From Hyalella azteca (taxonomy: Eukaryota > Arthropoda > Malacostraca > Amphipoda > Hyalellidae): DNA of 64,000 nucleotides. Location of the stretch: assembly GCF_000764305.2 (NCBI RefSeq), contig NW_025946063.1, positions 60,618-124,617 of the forward strand, given 5' to 3'. A program made the translations under genes and the position numbers. The stretch's first letter is position 1, and each line of letters opens with the position of its first letter. The notes beneath the pieces were generated by a model. That model made no database searches. It saw only the letters and a list, made by a program, of their open reading frames with translations, and had not been told where the DNA came from. Of this stretch, positions 46,053 to 57,700 are shown piece after piece.

Positions 46053-46261
46053 AGAAAACCCCCCAAGTATTGTAAATTTTCTGATATATCGCGGTAGTGG
46101 ATAGTGATTCTGCAACGCACTACTACTTTTGAGCTCGTGGGGTAAAGCTATGCGGTCCAGTTGTGGTGCTGAGTTGTGGTGACGAATTGTGGGATTAAGG
46201 TGTGGGATGAAGCTGTGAGGTCAAGTTGTGGCTCCGATTTAAGGGGTCAAGTTGTGGTCAT

Positions 46262-46386
46262 GAGGATTGCTTACAATCCCTTTTTTAGAATTGCTTCTAA
46301 TCCCTTTCCCAGGAGGATTGCTTCTAATCCCTTTCTCAGGAGGATTGCTTCTAATCCCCTTTTCAGGGGGATTGCATACAATCCGT
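46262..46386. repeat. About 27-bp minisatellite, 4-5 copies
   Basis: Unit close to aggattgcttctaatccctt then tctcagg, ending in ggattgcatacaatcc. Confidence 0.88.
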
Positions 46387-46699
46387 CTGGCTCGCAACGA
46401 ACCGTAGTCTCGTGTAAGTTATCGATTGTACGAGCGCCGTCGTTTCTTTTGCTGGCTTTCAATATTTTTCTTTCTTCTATAAACTAGCGCAGTGCCTATT
46501 GGACTATGGCTTGAACGCACTGGACTACTGATACTGTACGTTCCACCTCTCATGTGAGAATATTTGCGAGATTTGTGATAATCAGATGTTTATTTCATAA
46601 CTTTTAACGAGAAAACGGCTTCATTGACGATGTAATTGAAGACCTTTTACCCGTTCTGCCAATACTGATTAACTGAACGAGCAGCTGTCCACAATGAAA

Positions 46700-46862
46700 A
46701 CTAACTGGGACTTTGTCCAAATAGCGAAGCAGTTTGCCCCTTGTCTAAGTGAAGCCGCGCCAGTTCGGCCGGCAAAAAAGCTCATCAGTTTTACGTGCAG
46801 AAAGTGGGTCCCTAGTTATTATGACAATATGACCCATTAATTATATGGGTGTGCTCTCATAA
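46700..46862. mobile_element. Degenerate CACTCAG MITE-like copy
   Basis: gggactttgtccaaatagcg at the left and atgacccattaattatatgg at the right belong to the family's arms. Confidence 0.5.
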
Positions 46863-46985
46863 GCCAGGTGAGATTAGGGCACCAGGCAGCACAGGTGCCC
46901 TGGTTTGCTGACGTTACGTGAGTAATCCCGACTCAGTTTTGCTGACTCGACAGCTGCTGACAGCGCAGTACAGGCTGGACTTCTT

Positions 46986-47075
46986 TGCCGTTGGCTGTTG
47001 CTTGTTGTGATGCTGCTGCTGTTAGTTGTGATGCTGCTGCTGTTAGTTGTGATGCTGCTGCTGTTAGTTGTGATN
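46986..47075. repeat. 21-bp (TTGTGATGCTGCTGCTGTTAG)-type array
   Basis: Four units of ttgtgatgctgctgctgtta, ending at an N (47075) just before adapter 3, so it is probably truncated by the assembler. Confidence 0.9.
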
Positions 47076-47084
47076 CAATTTAAA

Positions 47085-47122
47085 CTGTCTCTTATACACA
47101 TCTAGATGTGTATAAGAGACAG
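47085..47122. other. Nextera mate-pair junction adapter (artefact) 3
   Basis: The third exact copy of the 38-bp junction palindrome, preceded by an N. The minus frame across it starts MCIRDS, another typical adapter translation. Confidence 0.98.
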
Positions 47123-47739
47123 GGGGACTGGTTGCCGGTCTGAGAGTGGGTTTGGTTGCAGTTGCACGCTGGGCTATGTTCCACTGCGAGGCTTACACTC
47201 CAGCCAGATGACCATTGCAGAAACGTGATACTTGGTCTTTGCACGAAGGTAAACTAGAATGCAATTTTTTAAGCAATTGTTCATTTTATAATATGCTAGT
47301 AGGTATAATATTTGTATCTGAATGTTAGTCTTGTTGTGATGTTATGTTATGATGTTGTTTCAACTGTTATACTTGAAGTTACGTTACTTTACTCATCATC
47401 TGCGGATTACTATATAAGGACGGGATCCTCCAATCACCGCTATTATCTCGATTATTTTCTACTTTATTATCTTCCCGACTAACGCCGGGCTAGGCTACGA
47501 GTAATTTAGTAAATAATGATCAATCAATAATTTTTTAAGGAAAATATAAAACCATTAACCTAGAAGCCTCTATAGCCTTAACATTTTTAATGCGTTATTC
47601 CAGTCTGTTGCCCATACGCAAGAAATAAGAAATCGGAAAAATCTAGCGTTAGGATACCGAAAATAGTGTATTTCACCGCCTCAAAACTAGCACTTACTTT
47701 ATTGAAATGTTATATTTTTCCTTCGGGCCATTAAGGTCG

Positions 47740-47975
47740 AAACGTTGACTAAAAGTTAATTTCGTTGAAAAACGTTAATTGCGGGTCGATTTCATCGAAA
47801 GAAGATCGATTACGAGTTGATTCCGTTGAGAGAACGTTGATCACGAGTTGATTTCGTAAATAAAAACTTTGGTTACGAGTTGATTTCGTTAAAAGAACGT
47901 TAATTACGAATTGATTTTCTTGAAAGAACTCCGATTACGAATAGATTGCGTTTAAAGAACGTTTAATCAACGTTA
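47740..47975. repeat. Degenerate ~33-bp repeat, about 7 copies
   Basis: Units resemble gattacgagttgatttcgtt then gaaagaacgtt; they are highly diverged, suggesting an old array. Confidence 0.75.
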
Positions 47976-50384
47976 TTTCACCGTCGGCACTCATTGGAGC
48001 GGCAGAGGCCATGATGCGCGGTGCATGTGGATCAGGCCACGCGGCACAGCAAACATCAGAAGAAACTCCCAATGTTTGCTGAAGCTTTCGCTCGTTCATG
48101 TCAACCTACGGTCATTAGCTCTCTGAAATCCATCCTGCTGAATCTGGGACATGCAAACCGGTTGAGAAATTCAAAATAATTTTGTAGTCTGCCGAGAAAT
48201 CCCAATCATAAGTGACTAATAGGTCGTCAATCAAATTGCGACTTGCCAATAAGAACCGTATAATACTGGGGACAAGTACGATTTGCAGTGTTCAAATACG
48301 ACACTTTAACTACGAAGATATTTCACTGTCGCTAGAAGGTTTGTCTTATATATATATGGCGCTTCTACAGTATACTGCCTATAAAGTGAAGGATCACATT
48401 ATGTATGGCGTAGAAAATGTATAATTTTAGAACACTAATTCGCCTCAGGCTGCACCATCCTCTGCCTACTGCGCTACTTAACCATTTTAGGTTACAGTGT
48501 GTTTACTTTTACACTTTTTATTCAATGTACACTTTTTATGACGTTTGTTAGCGAGATATGTAAATATTATGCTTTATTTCATTTTATTGTGATGCACAAC
48601 GAACACAATGTGATAGGATCTTTGCCTCCCAACTATTCCATAACATAAAATAAAAAGTTGTCACCATCTTTGATCCGGACCTGCCAGCGGCAAATTGACT
48701 ACAGTTACGCTGTTGCGTTCAAGTCGTTTGATTATAACCACACCATTGTGTTTCCAACCTGTCCTACCAATGGAGCGTTGGTATCAAACTAATCTAAGTC
48801 GTCTCGAGTTGGCGTTGACCTTAACGCTGGTGTGAACGCTCTGGGTATTTAAGATGGATTGAACCTCAAGTATCTCCTGAAGCCCGTTGATTCGCTCTTT
48901 TCAATATAATTTTGCACAAGATTCATTATCGTGCGTTCAAAAGAATGATGAACTATTTGCAGTATTTTTAATTGGTGTGCCGGAGACGCAACACATTGTA
49001 GATGAATGGCGTGGCTTATTGTTTATACTAAATGTATGACTGAAAACGTGTATTGATGGACTTTATGGATTGATATTTACTCACTTTATAGGAAGGGGGC
49101 GATTATTTGCCCCGATATTACTGCACTAGACTCAGCCCACCCGTCCTAGCGAGAGTGGTAGAGGACGAAAGCTGAATTAACGAAGCGATTATTTTATGCA
49201 CAGTAGATTATTTCTATAATCAAGTGCGTGGCGTTGTCATGACTACGAAAGCGTCGCGACTTATTGCACTATATATATAATGCGCTGCACAAACTACCGT
49301 CTGGTCGATCTGCTTAGCGTTTCCATGGAAACTGCGCCGGAGTCGTTTTCAAATTTGTCGCTATTATATTCGGATTTATTGCAATTGCTAGTTTTTACGT
49401 AACTACAGATAAGTTGAGGATAATGTCTCTAACTGTGATTATTGTGTTAGTTAAGATATACTTGTAAATTATACAAAGAAGTTAGCATATTGTTGGGTCG
49501 CTAAAATTTCGTATTTGATGTGAATTATTTTGTCGTGCCTGTGAATTTGATTTAAGGGTATATTATGTAAATCTAACATGTACATTTTGTGCATATAATA
49601 AATTTAAGTATATTCAAAATGGTCCAAATGTTCATCATAATCCTGCCGAATGTTCTGATATCAGTAACAATTTTATTCCACTTAAGTGCGTGTATATAGC
49701 CTGAAAACGTTGAGTGTTGAAAAACGGGCCTGACAAGCAGTTCTGCAACACTTGATGGCAAGCCGTACAACTGCAGACACTTGTTAGTTGTTCCATGTAC
49801 TGTAACGTATTGATTTTTATTTCAATAAACTGTAATTTTTGTCGAAAATCATACTACAGAAAATGACAACTAGTTATGTACACTACATTGCCCATCAATC
49901 TTAATTTAGTTCTTTCAGGTTAGTTAAGAATTCTTTGCTTTTAGACGAGAATCCAAAATTCTTTATTTTCAAAGTGACTTAATTGATAGCACTGGTGATT
50001 TAAAAATATTATTTGTTTAAAGAGGTTTTTATAAGCGTTCGTTTGAAACCTAGCAAAGTAACAACAATAGGTGTCGAGTTTTTCGAGTGTGTATGCCCAA
50101 TACCTGTACAGTGAGTTGTTGATATAACCTATACGAAAAAACAATTGCGATAACCTAGAATCGACTAGTATTTTCGTTACAGATTTTGTACATACTAATT
50201 CAATTACTGAGTGTTGAACATAATATTTAATGTTCGTTATTAGTAAATGCAGGGCTTTCGTACATCTATGATTTGCGAAAATTGAAGGGAACCTTATCAG
50301 TGGCTGCAGCCAGCGTCTGGAGCCATTCATGTGGGGCGCGTCGCGCTGGCAAGTGCTGCGTGCCGGCGCATGATGAAGGCTGCT
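47976..50384. other. No supported gene
   Basis: Single-copy AT-rich sequence. The 129-codon minus frame at 49941-50330 has no known motif and no splice support. Confidence 0.3.
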
Positions 50385-50812
50385 GATGTCAACCGTGTAC
50401 GAATTGTGTCAATCGTGAAAGAATTGTGTCAATCGTGAACGAATTGTGTCAATCGTGAACGCTGTGTGTCAATCGTGAACGAATTGTGGCAATCGTGAAC
50501 GAATTGTCAATCGGGAATTGTGTCAATCGTGAACGAATTGTGTCAATCGTGAACGCAGTGTCAATCGTGAACGCAGTGTGTCAATCGTGAACGAATTGTG
50601 TCAATCGTGAATGAATTGTGTCAATCGTGAATGAATTGTGTCAATCGTGTACGAAGTGTGGCAATATTGAACGAAGTGTGCGACGATCGTGTAGGAAGTG
50701 TGCGACAATCGTGAAGGAATTGTAGCAATCGTGAACGAATTGCAGCAATGTGTACGAAATTTGGCAATCGTGACAATCATGAACGAATTGTGGTGATCGT
50801 GGTGAAGTTGGT
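50385..50812. repeat. About 20-bp minisatellite, about 20 copies
   Basis: Unit gtgtcaatcgtgaacgaatt with indels and substitutions (gcagtg, gtggca, gaagtg), increasingly irregular to the right. Confidence 0.92.
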
Positions 50813-51744
50813 AACATATACGTTCACATACGGCATTAATCGTGTTTTTTTTTGAGTGGTTATTCATTTTTCGTGGCGGGGTAACTTTGAAAAAAACTGG
50901 CGTGATTTATAATAATTTTGTTAAATTCTCGGTAATTCGTAGCTCGTGTTTGTTAATGTTGTGAATAGCGGTGGCCATATCGCCTTACCGCAAGTGACCA
51001 TAACTTCGTTGAGTTTGGCTAAGCAACGAATTCCTTCGTATTAACATTTTGTGTTGCTTTTATTCCACTACACGACGCTTGTTTTGTCTTAACTACGGCA
51101 GTGATGATTGCAAGCGAAGTGTGCAATGTACATTACTGCTTTCAATAGAAGAGATATTAACTGTTGTACATGCTATTTACTAGTGTTTGTGACGCATTTT
51201 TTTGTGACCTTAGAATTTTTATCCATTTTATGTTTTCTAGGAGATTAGAGGTGAAGAATTTTGTCTCAGGCCTATTTTTGATGTCTCTGTGACAAAAGAG
51301 AAAGTTTTATTCCGTTACGTATGACACGATTGTACGAATTTTTATTAACCAAATTAAACAGAATTGCTCGACAAGAGTCAAGTCTTTACTTCGTGGGTTG
51401 GATGCCTTCGCTGTGATCCAGAGCACTCGACCGGCTTTTCTTAGCCCTGAAAACTAGGCCTGGAAAGCTGCTTTTTACAGCAGCTCCTATCTATGAATTC
51501 CGACTCATGATTAATCCTTGTGATTATTTCTTCATTGTTTGTAAAGGAAATAATGTCGTGAGCTTTAATTTATATTCTTACTTATCAATCGTTTGCAACA
51601 AAAATAATTATTGATTATATTATTATTTGAGTTTTATGAGAAATGTTTGGAATTGCTAATGAATGAATATTCCAAAAATTTGTTTCTATTGTTAATATTA
51701 TCCCAATTCAATGGCTGTTACAATATATTTTTTTCTTAATGCAG
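50813..51744. other. Upstream region of the GT49 gene
   Basis: No exon recognised. The sequence before 51745 (tttttttcttaatgcag) is a good 3' splice site, so a 5' non-coding exon lies further left, possibly in this stretch. Confidence 0.4.
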
Positions 51745-51770
51745 GTGCAGTGAAGAGGCTGTGGCTGAAG

Positions 51771-54700
51771 ATGGCGTCGCTACGGATTATGCTGATCCGA
51801 GGGTCGTTGTTGGTGAACATGTTGGTGCTTACTTACCTCTGCATAACATGGCTGTCTGTTAGTGAACACCGCACTCCCAATTCCCCTCCATCGCAGTCTC
51901 ACTATCGCTCCCTCGAAGCCATTGTAGAGCAGGTTAGTGGTCGCTCCCCTCTGTACAGTCCCCCTTATGATTCCAAAAGAAATGAAGTCCCACTTGAGGT
52001 TTTGCGACACAATGAAGACAAACTTTCGAGCGCCTCTATAAAAGATTCAGGCACTGGAAATGTTGATGTGATAAGAGATGACCAAGCCACTAGGGAGGAT
52101 ATTGGAGATCCTGACAAAAATGACATGCTGCTAGATGGTAAAACTAAAGGCTCTAAAGAGGAGTCAGCTATCGAGAAGGCTAATATTGCTTTAGCCGAAA
52201 GAGAAAGTCAACTCAAGATGAACCCTTATTACGACCCTCAGTTTAAAGAACCTCCTCGCGAGGTGCAGGAAAGCCAAGGCGTCACCGAACAATTGCATGC
52301 ACTCGTCATCCCTACCGATGCCCCTGACCCTCCACCTGATTCCTTGGAGAAAAAAATGTATCCTGACTTCCGGGGTTGTGCATCTCGTCCCCTAGTGCCG
52401 TTCCACAGTCAGCACGGCGAGTTTTGGATCCTTGAGAACTACATCCCTGCTGCCTTGCCCTTCCGGTGTGATGAGTCCATCACGTACACCACCCACGGGG
52501 ACTACACCTTCCTCGACAACCTAGAGACACTCACCTCCAGGTGGCAGGTGAGAACCATTACACGGCATTAACGTTCAACTTGATATCAGTGCCCTATACT
52601 ATGCATGTTTAACTTATACATCAATAAATTAAATGGAGTTGTTTCACATGACGCGCCATTAACGTTTAACTTCATATCCGTGTCTTATACTATGCATGTT
52701 CAATTTAAATGGAGCTTTTACACTCAGAAAATGAATGGGTCATATTGTACACACATCACGTAAAGAGGGTGGACCTAGCACTGCAAAGCCCTTTTGCGGG
52801 GCCTTGACAGTTAAATTTTTTTATAAGCCTGATGTTTTTAAGTTTTATCCGCACAACTTTTGACGTAGCGTTTTCTGTGTGAGCTGTATACGTATGGGTG
52901 CTGGCTCTCGTCTGATAGACGAATTATCTACATTTGCTCATCTCATATCGGGTTCTCATCGAAACTGCCGGCCGATAAGAACCGCATGTATCAATCATTG
53001 ATTTGTAAAATGTTCACCATCTACCCGTGAACATTTGCCGACCCACCCCCAAATGGCCAAAATTACCCAAGGCCAATGTGGCCAATAGCGAAGTCACATG
53101 TGGTGATGCCAAATCTACACTTGGATAATTTCTCTGTGGCAAAATTTTTACATTACCAGCTTTTGCAAATGCTGTCATGGTCCCTTGTCAACGTGAGCAA
53201 ATGACCTCGTTGCCAAATGTCGGTATACCCGCACTTTTGGCTCGAACGGAAAAATCTTGCTTGGTTAAATGTTTGCTTGGCCAAATGTTTGCTTGGCCAA
53301 ATGACCATATGAATGACTAAACCACGTGGGCTCTAATGAACACATGGCTCATGCAATGTCTTCATGGCTGAATGGGTGCATGGCTGAATGTGCGCATGGC
53401 TGAATGTGCGCATGGCTGAATGTGCGCATGGCTAAATGTGCGCATGGCTGAATGTGCGCATGGCTGAATGTGCGCATGCCTAAAAGTCTGCATTGCCCCC
53501 CAAGCACTAACAACGCTTAGCCATTGGCTAACAACGCTTAGCCTTAGTCATGTAAATTGAAAATGTTAATTAAATAACGCTGGGCTCAACTGCGATCAAA
53601 TGGTTCAGCATTTCTGCGTTAGCGACGAATCAGATTTTAACACCAGTGAATGACGAAAGATTATCAGATAACAAACTTACTTCAGTATGCATCGAGAAGA
53701 CGACGGTCTCTTGGAAATACTGTCAGGTGACTGTGATGCCTAATCTTTGTAACAGAAGACTGCTTTGCGATACCTACTCTCCATATCCTTGGAATTTTGA
53801 CATTAAAATTAAAGAGACGTGCCTAATTTACTCAAATGCATTCAATGCACGTTCATGAAAGTCGGTGACGGTTTGGGCTTTACGAAGGGAAAGTGTATTG
53901 CCTCAGATAAATGAGTGAGACTATATCCACATACCTATTCACTTTTTGCCCTTGAGTGGGTCATCCGGCCCGTGTTTGATGCGGCGAAAAACGCTTACCT
54001 GTGTTGCAGAAACGCAGAATGTGTGTTACTATTGAGACGATGTGACCTATTCATTTGTCTGAGTGTTTGCTTAGGATGCTACATGTGCTACCTTAACGAC
54101 GAAATATCAACTGAGTGATCAGCGATCATGCAATATTGAGATATGGGATGCATTTCCTGAGTCTTCACTGCCACTGCACGTTTAGGCTCTGCACTCGTAT
54201 AAATGAATGTATCATATCGTCCAAATAGTGTCTTACTTTCGTACGCAGCACCGATACCCCCTTTTGCCAGCTAAACTTGTGTCAGGATGACCCGCACAAA
54301 TGCAAAGAGTGCATCTCTATTTTGACATATTCTCATTTCCCTGAGTGTGAGAGCGTTAATTTTCCATTTCACGTCGCACTATAAAAGCTAAGCGTTTAAT
54401 CTGCAGACATTTAATATCGCTCTACGACATTTAGAGCATTTACTGGCGTTTCATATCGCTCTACGACATTTAGAGCATTTACTGGCGTTTCATATCGCTC
54501 TACGACATTTAGAGCATTTACTGGCGTTTCATATCGCACTAAGACATTTAGAGCATTTACTCATTCACTGGCGTTTCATATCGCACTAAGACATTTAGAG
54601 CATTTACTCATTTACTGGCGTTTCATATCGCTCTAAAACATTTATAGCATTTACTGAGCGTTTCACATCACTCGGGATCTCTGAGCGTTTGCTCAGCGTT

Positions 54701-57700
54701 CTTTTGTATCAACGACTTCACATCGCTTATCAAATATGAAGCTTTAGATATAAGCTCTATTATTACACGTCTTTTTATGATCGGGTTCCCAGAAAAATAG
54801 ATGCATGTTCTCCAGTTTCAGTTTCGGGCGTCTCACAAGTGATATGTACGGTCGTTACCTTAATATTATCTTGAATCTTATAATTATATCCTTTCTTCGC
54901 ATTTCATCTATATGAGGAACGGGAGTTTTTTATGTTCCCTTTGCATATAGGATCGTGAATATATGCTGGAATGTCAATATATATCATGAGTAGAGAAAGT
55001 CATTTACGCATACACTCATTTATGCATATATGAAGAGCGTAAATTTTTGGGATAGTACGCAGAATTTGTTACATTAAATGTTACATTAAGCAAGCATTAT
55101 CCTAAACAATGCATTTCTAACCGCTACATTAACCGAGTAGAAATCCATGCCTGATGTGAGCTGTCTCAACTCTCCCGCAGTGTTGCGTCATCTGAGTCTG
55201 GTTCTGCCCTGGACACTCAGTATGCTTGTCAGTCTCCTCAGTGTAGTCAGCTTCACAATTGAGAACAATGTATAGTATTGTATACAATACATAGTCAGCT
55301 GCCTGCTCGTGGAGGCTAAGATACACGCTGTGTAGGCGTTCTCTACACAAGGCTCAATCTTCTCGCGTTATTAGAAATTAGAAAATAAGTTTATTTACCA
55401 CATTTTTTCATGTTTTGCTATGGACGCCATTGCTTTTAGGCGGTTAATTATGTTTGTTCGAATTCAGTTTCTTATTTAATATCTCATTAAATTAAGACTA
55501 TTTTTATCGATGAAAGTTACCTACGCCAATATTTTCTCAGCCAATATTTCTAAAGTCTAAAGATCCTACGCTGAATGATTGGCTGTCTTCTCGCTTGTTA
55601 TGCTGTCTCGTATTTCCCTCTTTCTCGCGTGTATATGCATTTAAATACCTTTAAATAGATAATTTAAATGTATATAATTATAAATTTGAAATATATAAAA
55701 ATAATAAGAATAAAATAAAAATACATTTAAAAAAGTAGATAAATTAAATTTAATATAGTAAATAAATTATAATTTAAATATATTTTTTATATTTAAATAC
55801 ATTTAAATATATAATTTTTGTGTACTATACTAATATACTATTTATATTTCTCTGACTTTATGAACCTATATGCTATATCCCTCATTTGATGTGAATAATA
55901 ACTCTTATCATACTCATAATGCATGTATGATGTGTCCACTCTAAATATTACATCACACAAATAGTACGTTATGGCAAATATCACACTAAATTCATAACGT
56001 TGTCGTGCAATTAAGTGCTCGCTGCTGTCCTGCTGTATTTGCCGTATAATGAATACCGAAAATAAAGGTAACACAACAATATAATTATCTATAAATAGAA
56101 CCCAGAGTCAAACGCGGTGTTTAATGTAAGTTAAGACTGAATTTCAATTAATTAAGAATGCAATGATTATATTGTAACTTAATGCGAGTGATAGATATTT
56201 TCACTAATTTTTTCGTTATGCCAATTGGATCGGAACGCCATAATATAACCATAAAACTGTTAGTCTGGCACCGTTAGTTTTGAATGTTAACATAGGAGAA
56301 TTACCAATGAATATTTATTTTTTCGATGCGATTGTTTTTATTGGCCAGCCGACTTGCTTCAGCAAATGAGTTGATGAGTATTAAGCAATCTATCGTTATT
56401 AAACCTAACTTATTGAATTTTTGCTGATTATATCCTTATTTCATTCCCCTGCTTGAATTTAAGAGAGACTTCATCATGCTAAGAGGATTCATCGTGATCA
56501 TAATTTGAGAGATATCAAGAAAAGAGTACTTATCATAATAATTTAATACGGAGTTTTCGATCTCTAAATTTCAGTTTGTGGATTTACAGCCCATTCATTG
56601 CATTGAAATTCGTTACGCTATTTAAAACAAGAATGGATGAATAACATACATTTCCCTCTTCCAACAGCATTCTTCAACAAAACTGCTGCGGATTTTCGTC
56701 GGCGGTATTATCATTGTGTTCCGTTAAAATAAATATTTATTTAAGTATGTTGCAATATGACGAAGAACAAGAGGTCAATTGTTGAGCAATAGTCCAGTAT
56801 AAATATTCTTATCATGAACTGATCCAGCTACCTTAGACTCGTCTAATTGTTAATTGCGTAGAAAATACATTATTGTAGTTTGATATTTTGCTCGGCCTAA
56901 TAAGTGATCGGGGGCGAGGCGTTTCCTAAGATTCTATGGCATATGTTTCTTAGCGGAAACTATTAACTTTCTCTAGATACTTTCTGCTCATAAATACCAA
57001 TAATTTATTTTCATCGATCAAGAAGCACTGGCAAATGTGGATCGATGCTGCCATGACGCTGATTTATATTTATTATATCAGATTTATTAGGGAGCTATAT
57101 ATAAGTAGCTCGCGCTATTTAACCACAACGACCGCTGAAAAAATCTTTGATACGAAGAACGGTGCGCCTCAGGAAAGTCATTAAGGAACAACGCTGGGCA
57201 AAACCTCGTTGCAAAAAAAAATTCGCACTGAAAAAAAAACACGGAGTTTTGTCGGGTGAACTGCCTATAGCTAACACCGTTAGAGCTGTTCGACGACTGA
57301 CGAACAATAGCGAGACCTGCGCCTTATACATTGGGAACAAACTGGCGTTCAGCATTTAACAACATAATTTGAAATAAAATATCCGTTTACCTGTTTCTGA
57401 AGAGTTGTAAATTTCCGAGTTTGTGGCTTCTGTGGGCCAACTAACGAAAGCGTTGCAAGTGGATGTCAATTTGATGCCGTTTCTTTGTAGTTAAGCTTAG
57501 ATATCCTGAGTTTTATTATGGGCAAATATTCCACTGTTTTTAAATGCTTTTTAGCACATTTTCTCATTTATGGAAAAAAAGGTGCTATTGTGCTGGCCAT
57601 GTCCGTCTTTCCGTCCGTCTGTCCGTCCGTCTGTCTGTCTGTCTGTTTGTCCGTCCGTGACTTCACGTTTTCGTCGACGAGAAAATGCGCTCTCTGTCAC

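Noticed and set aside
57119..57359. Overlapping 70-78-residue frames on both strands (MIRRTVRLRKVIKEQRWAKP)
   Set aside because: No recognised family, no splice or start context; lies in the GT49 intron and may be transposon debris.
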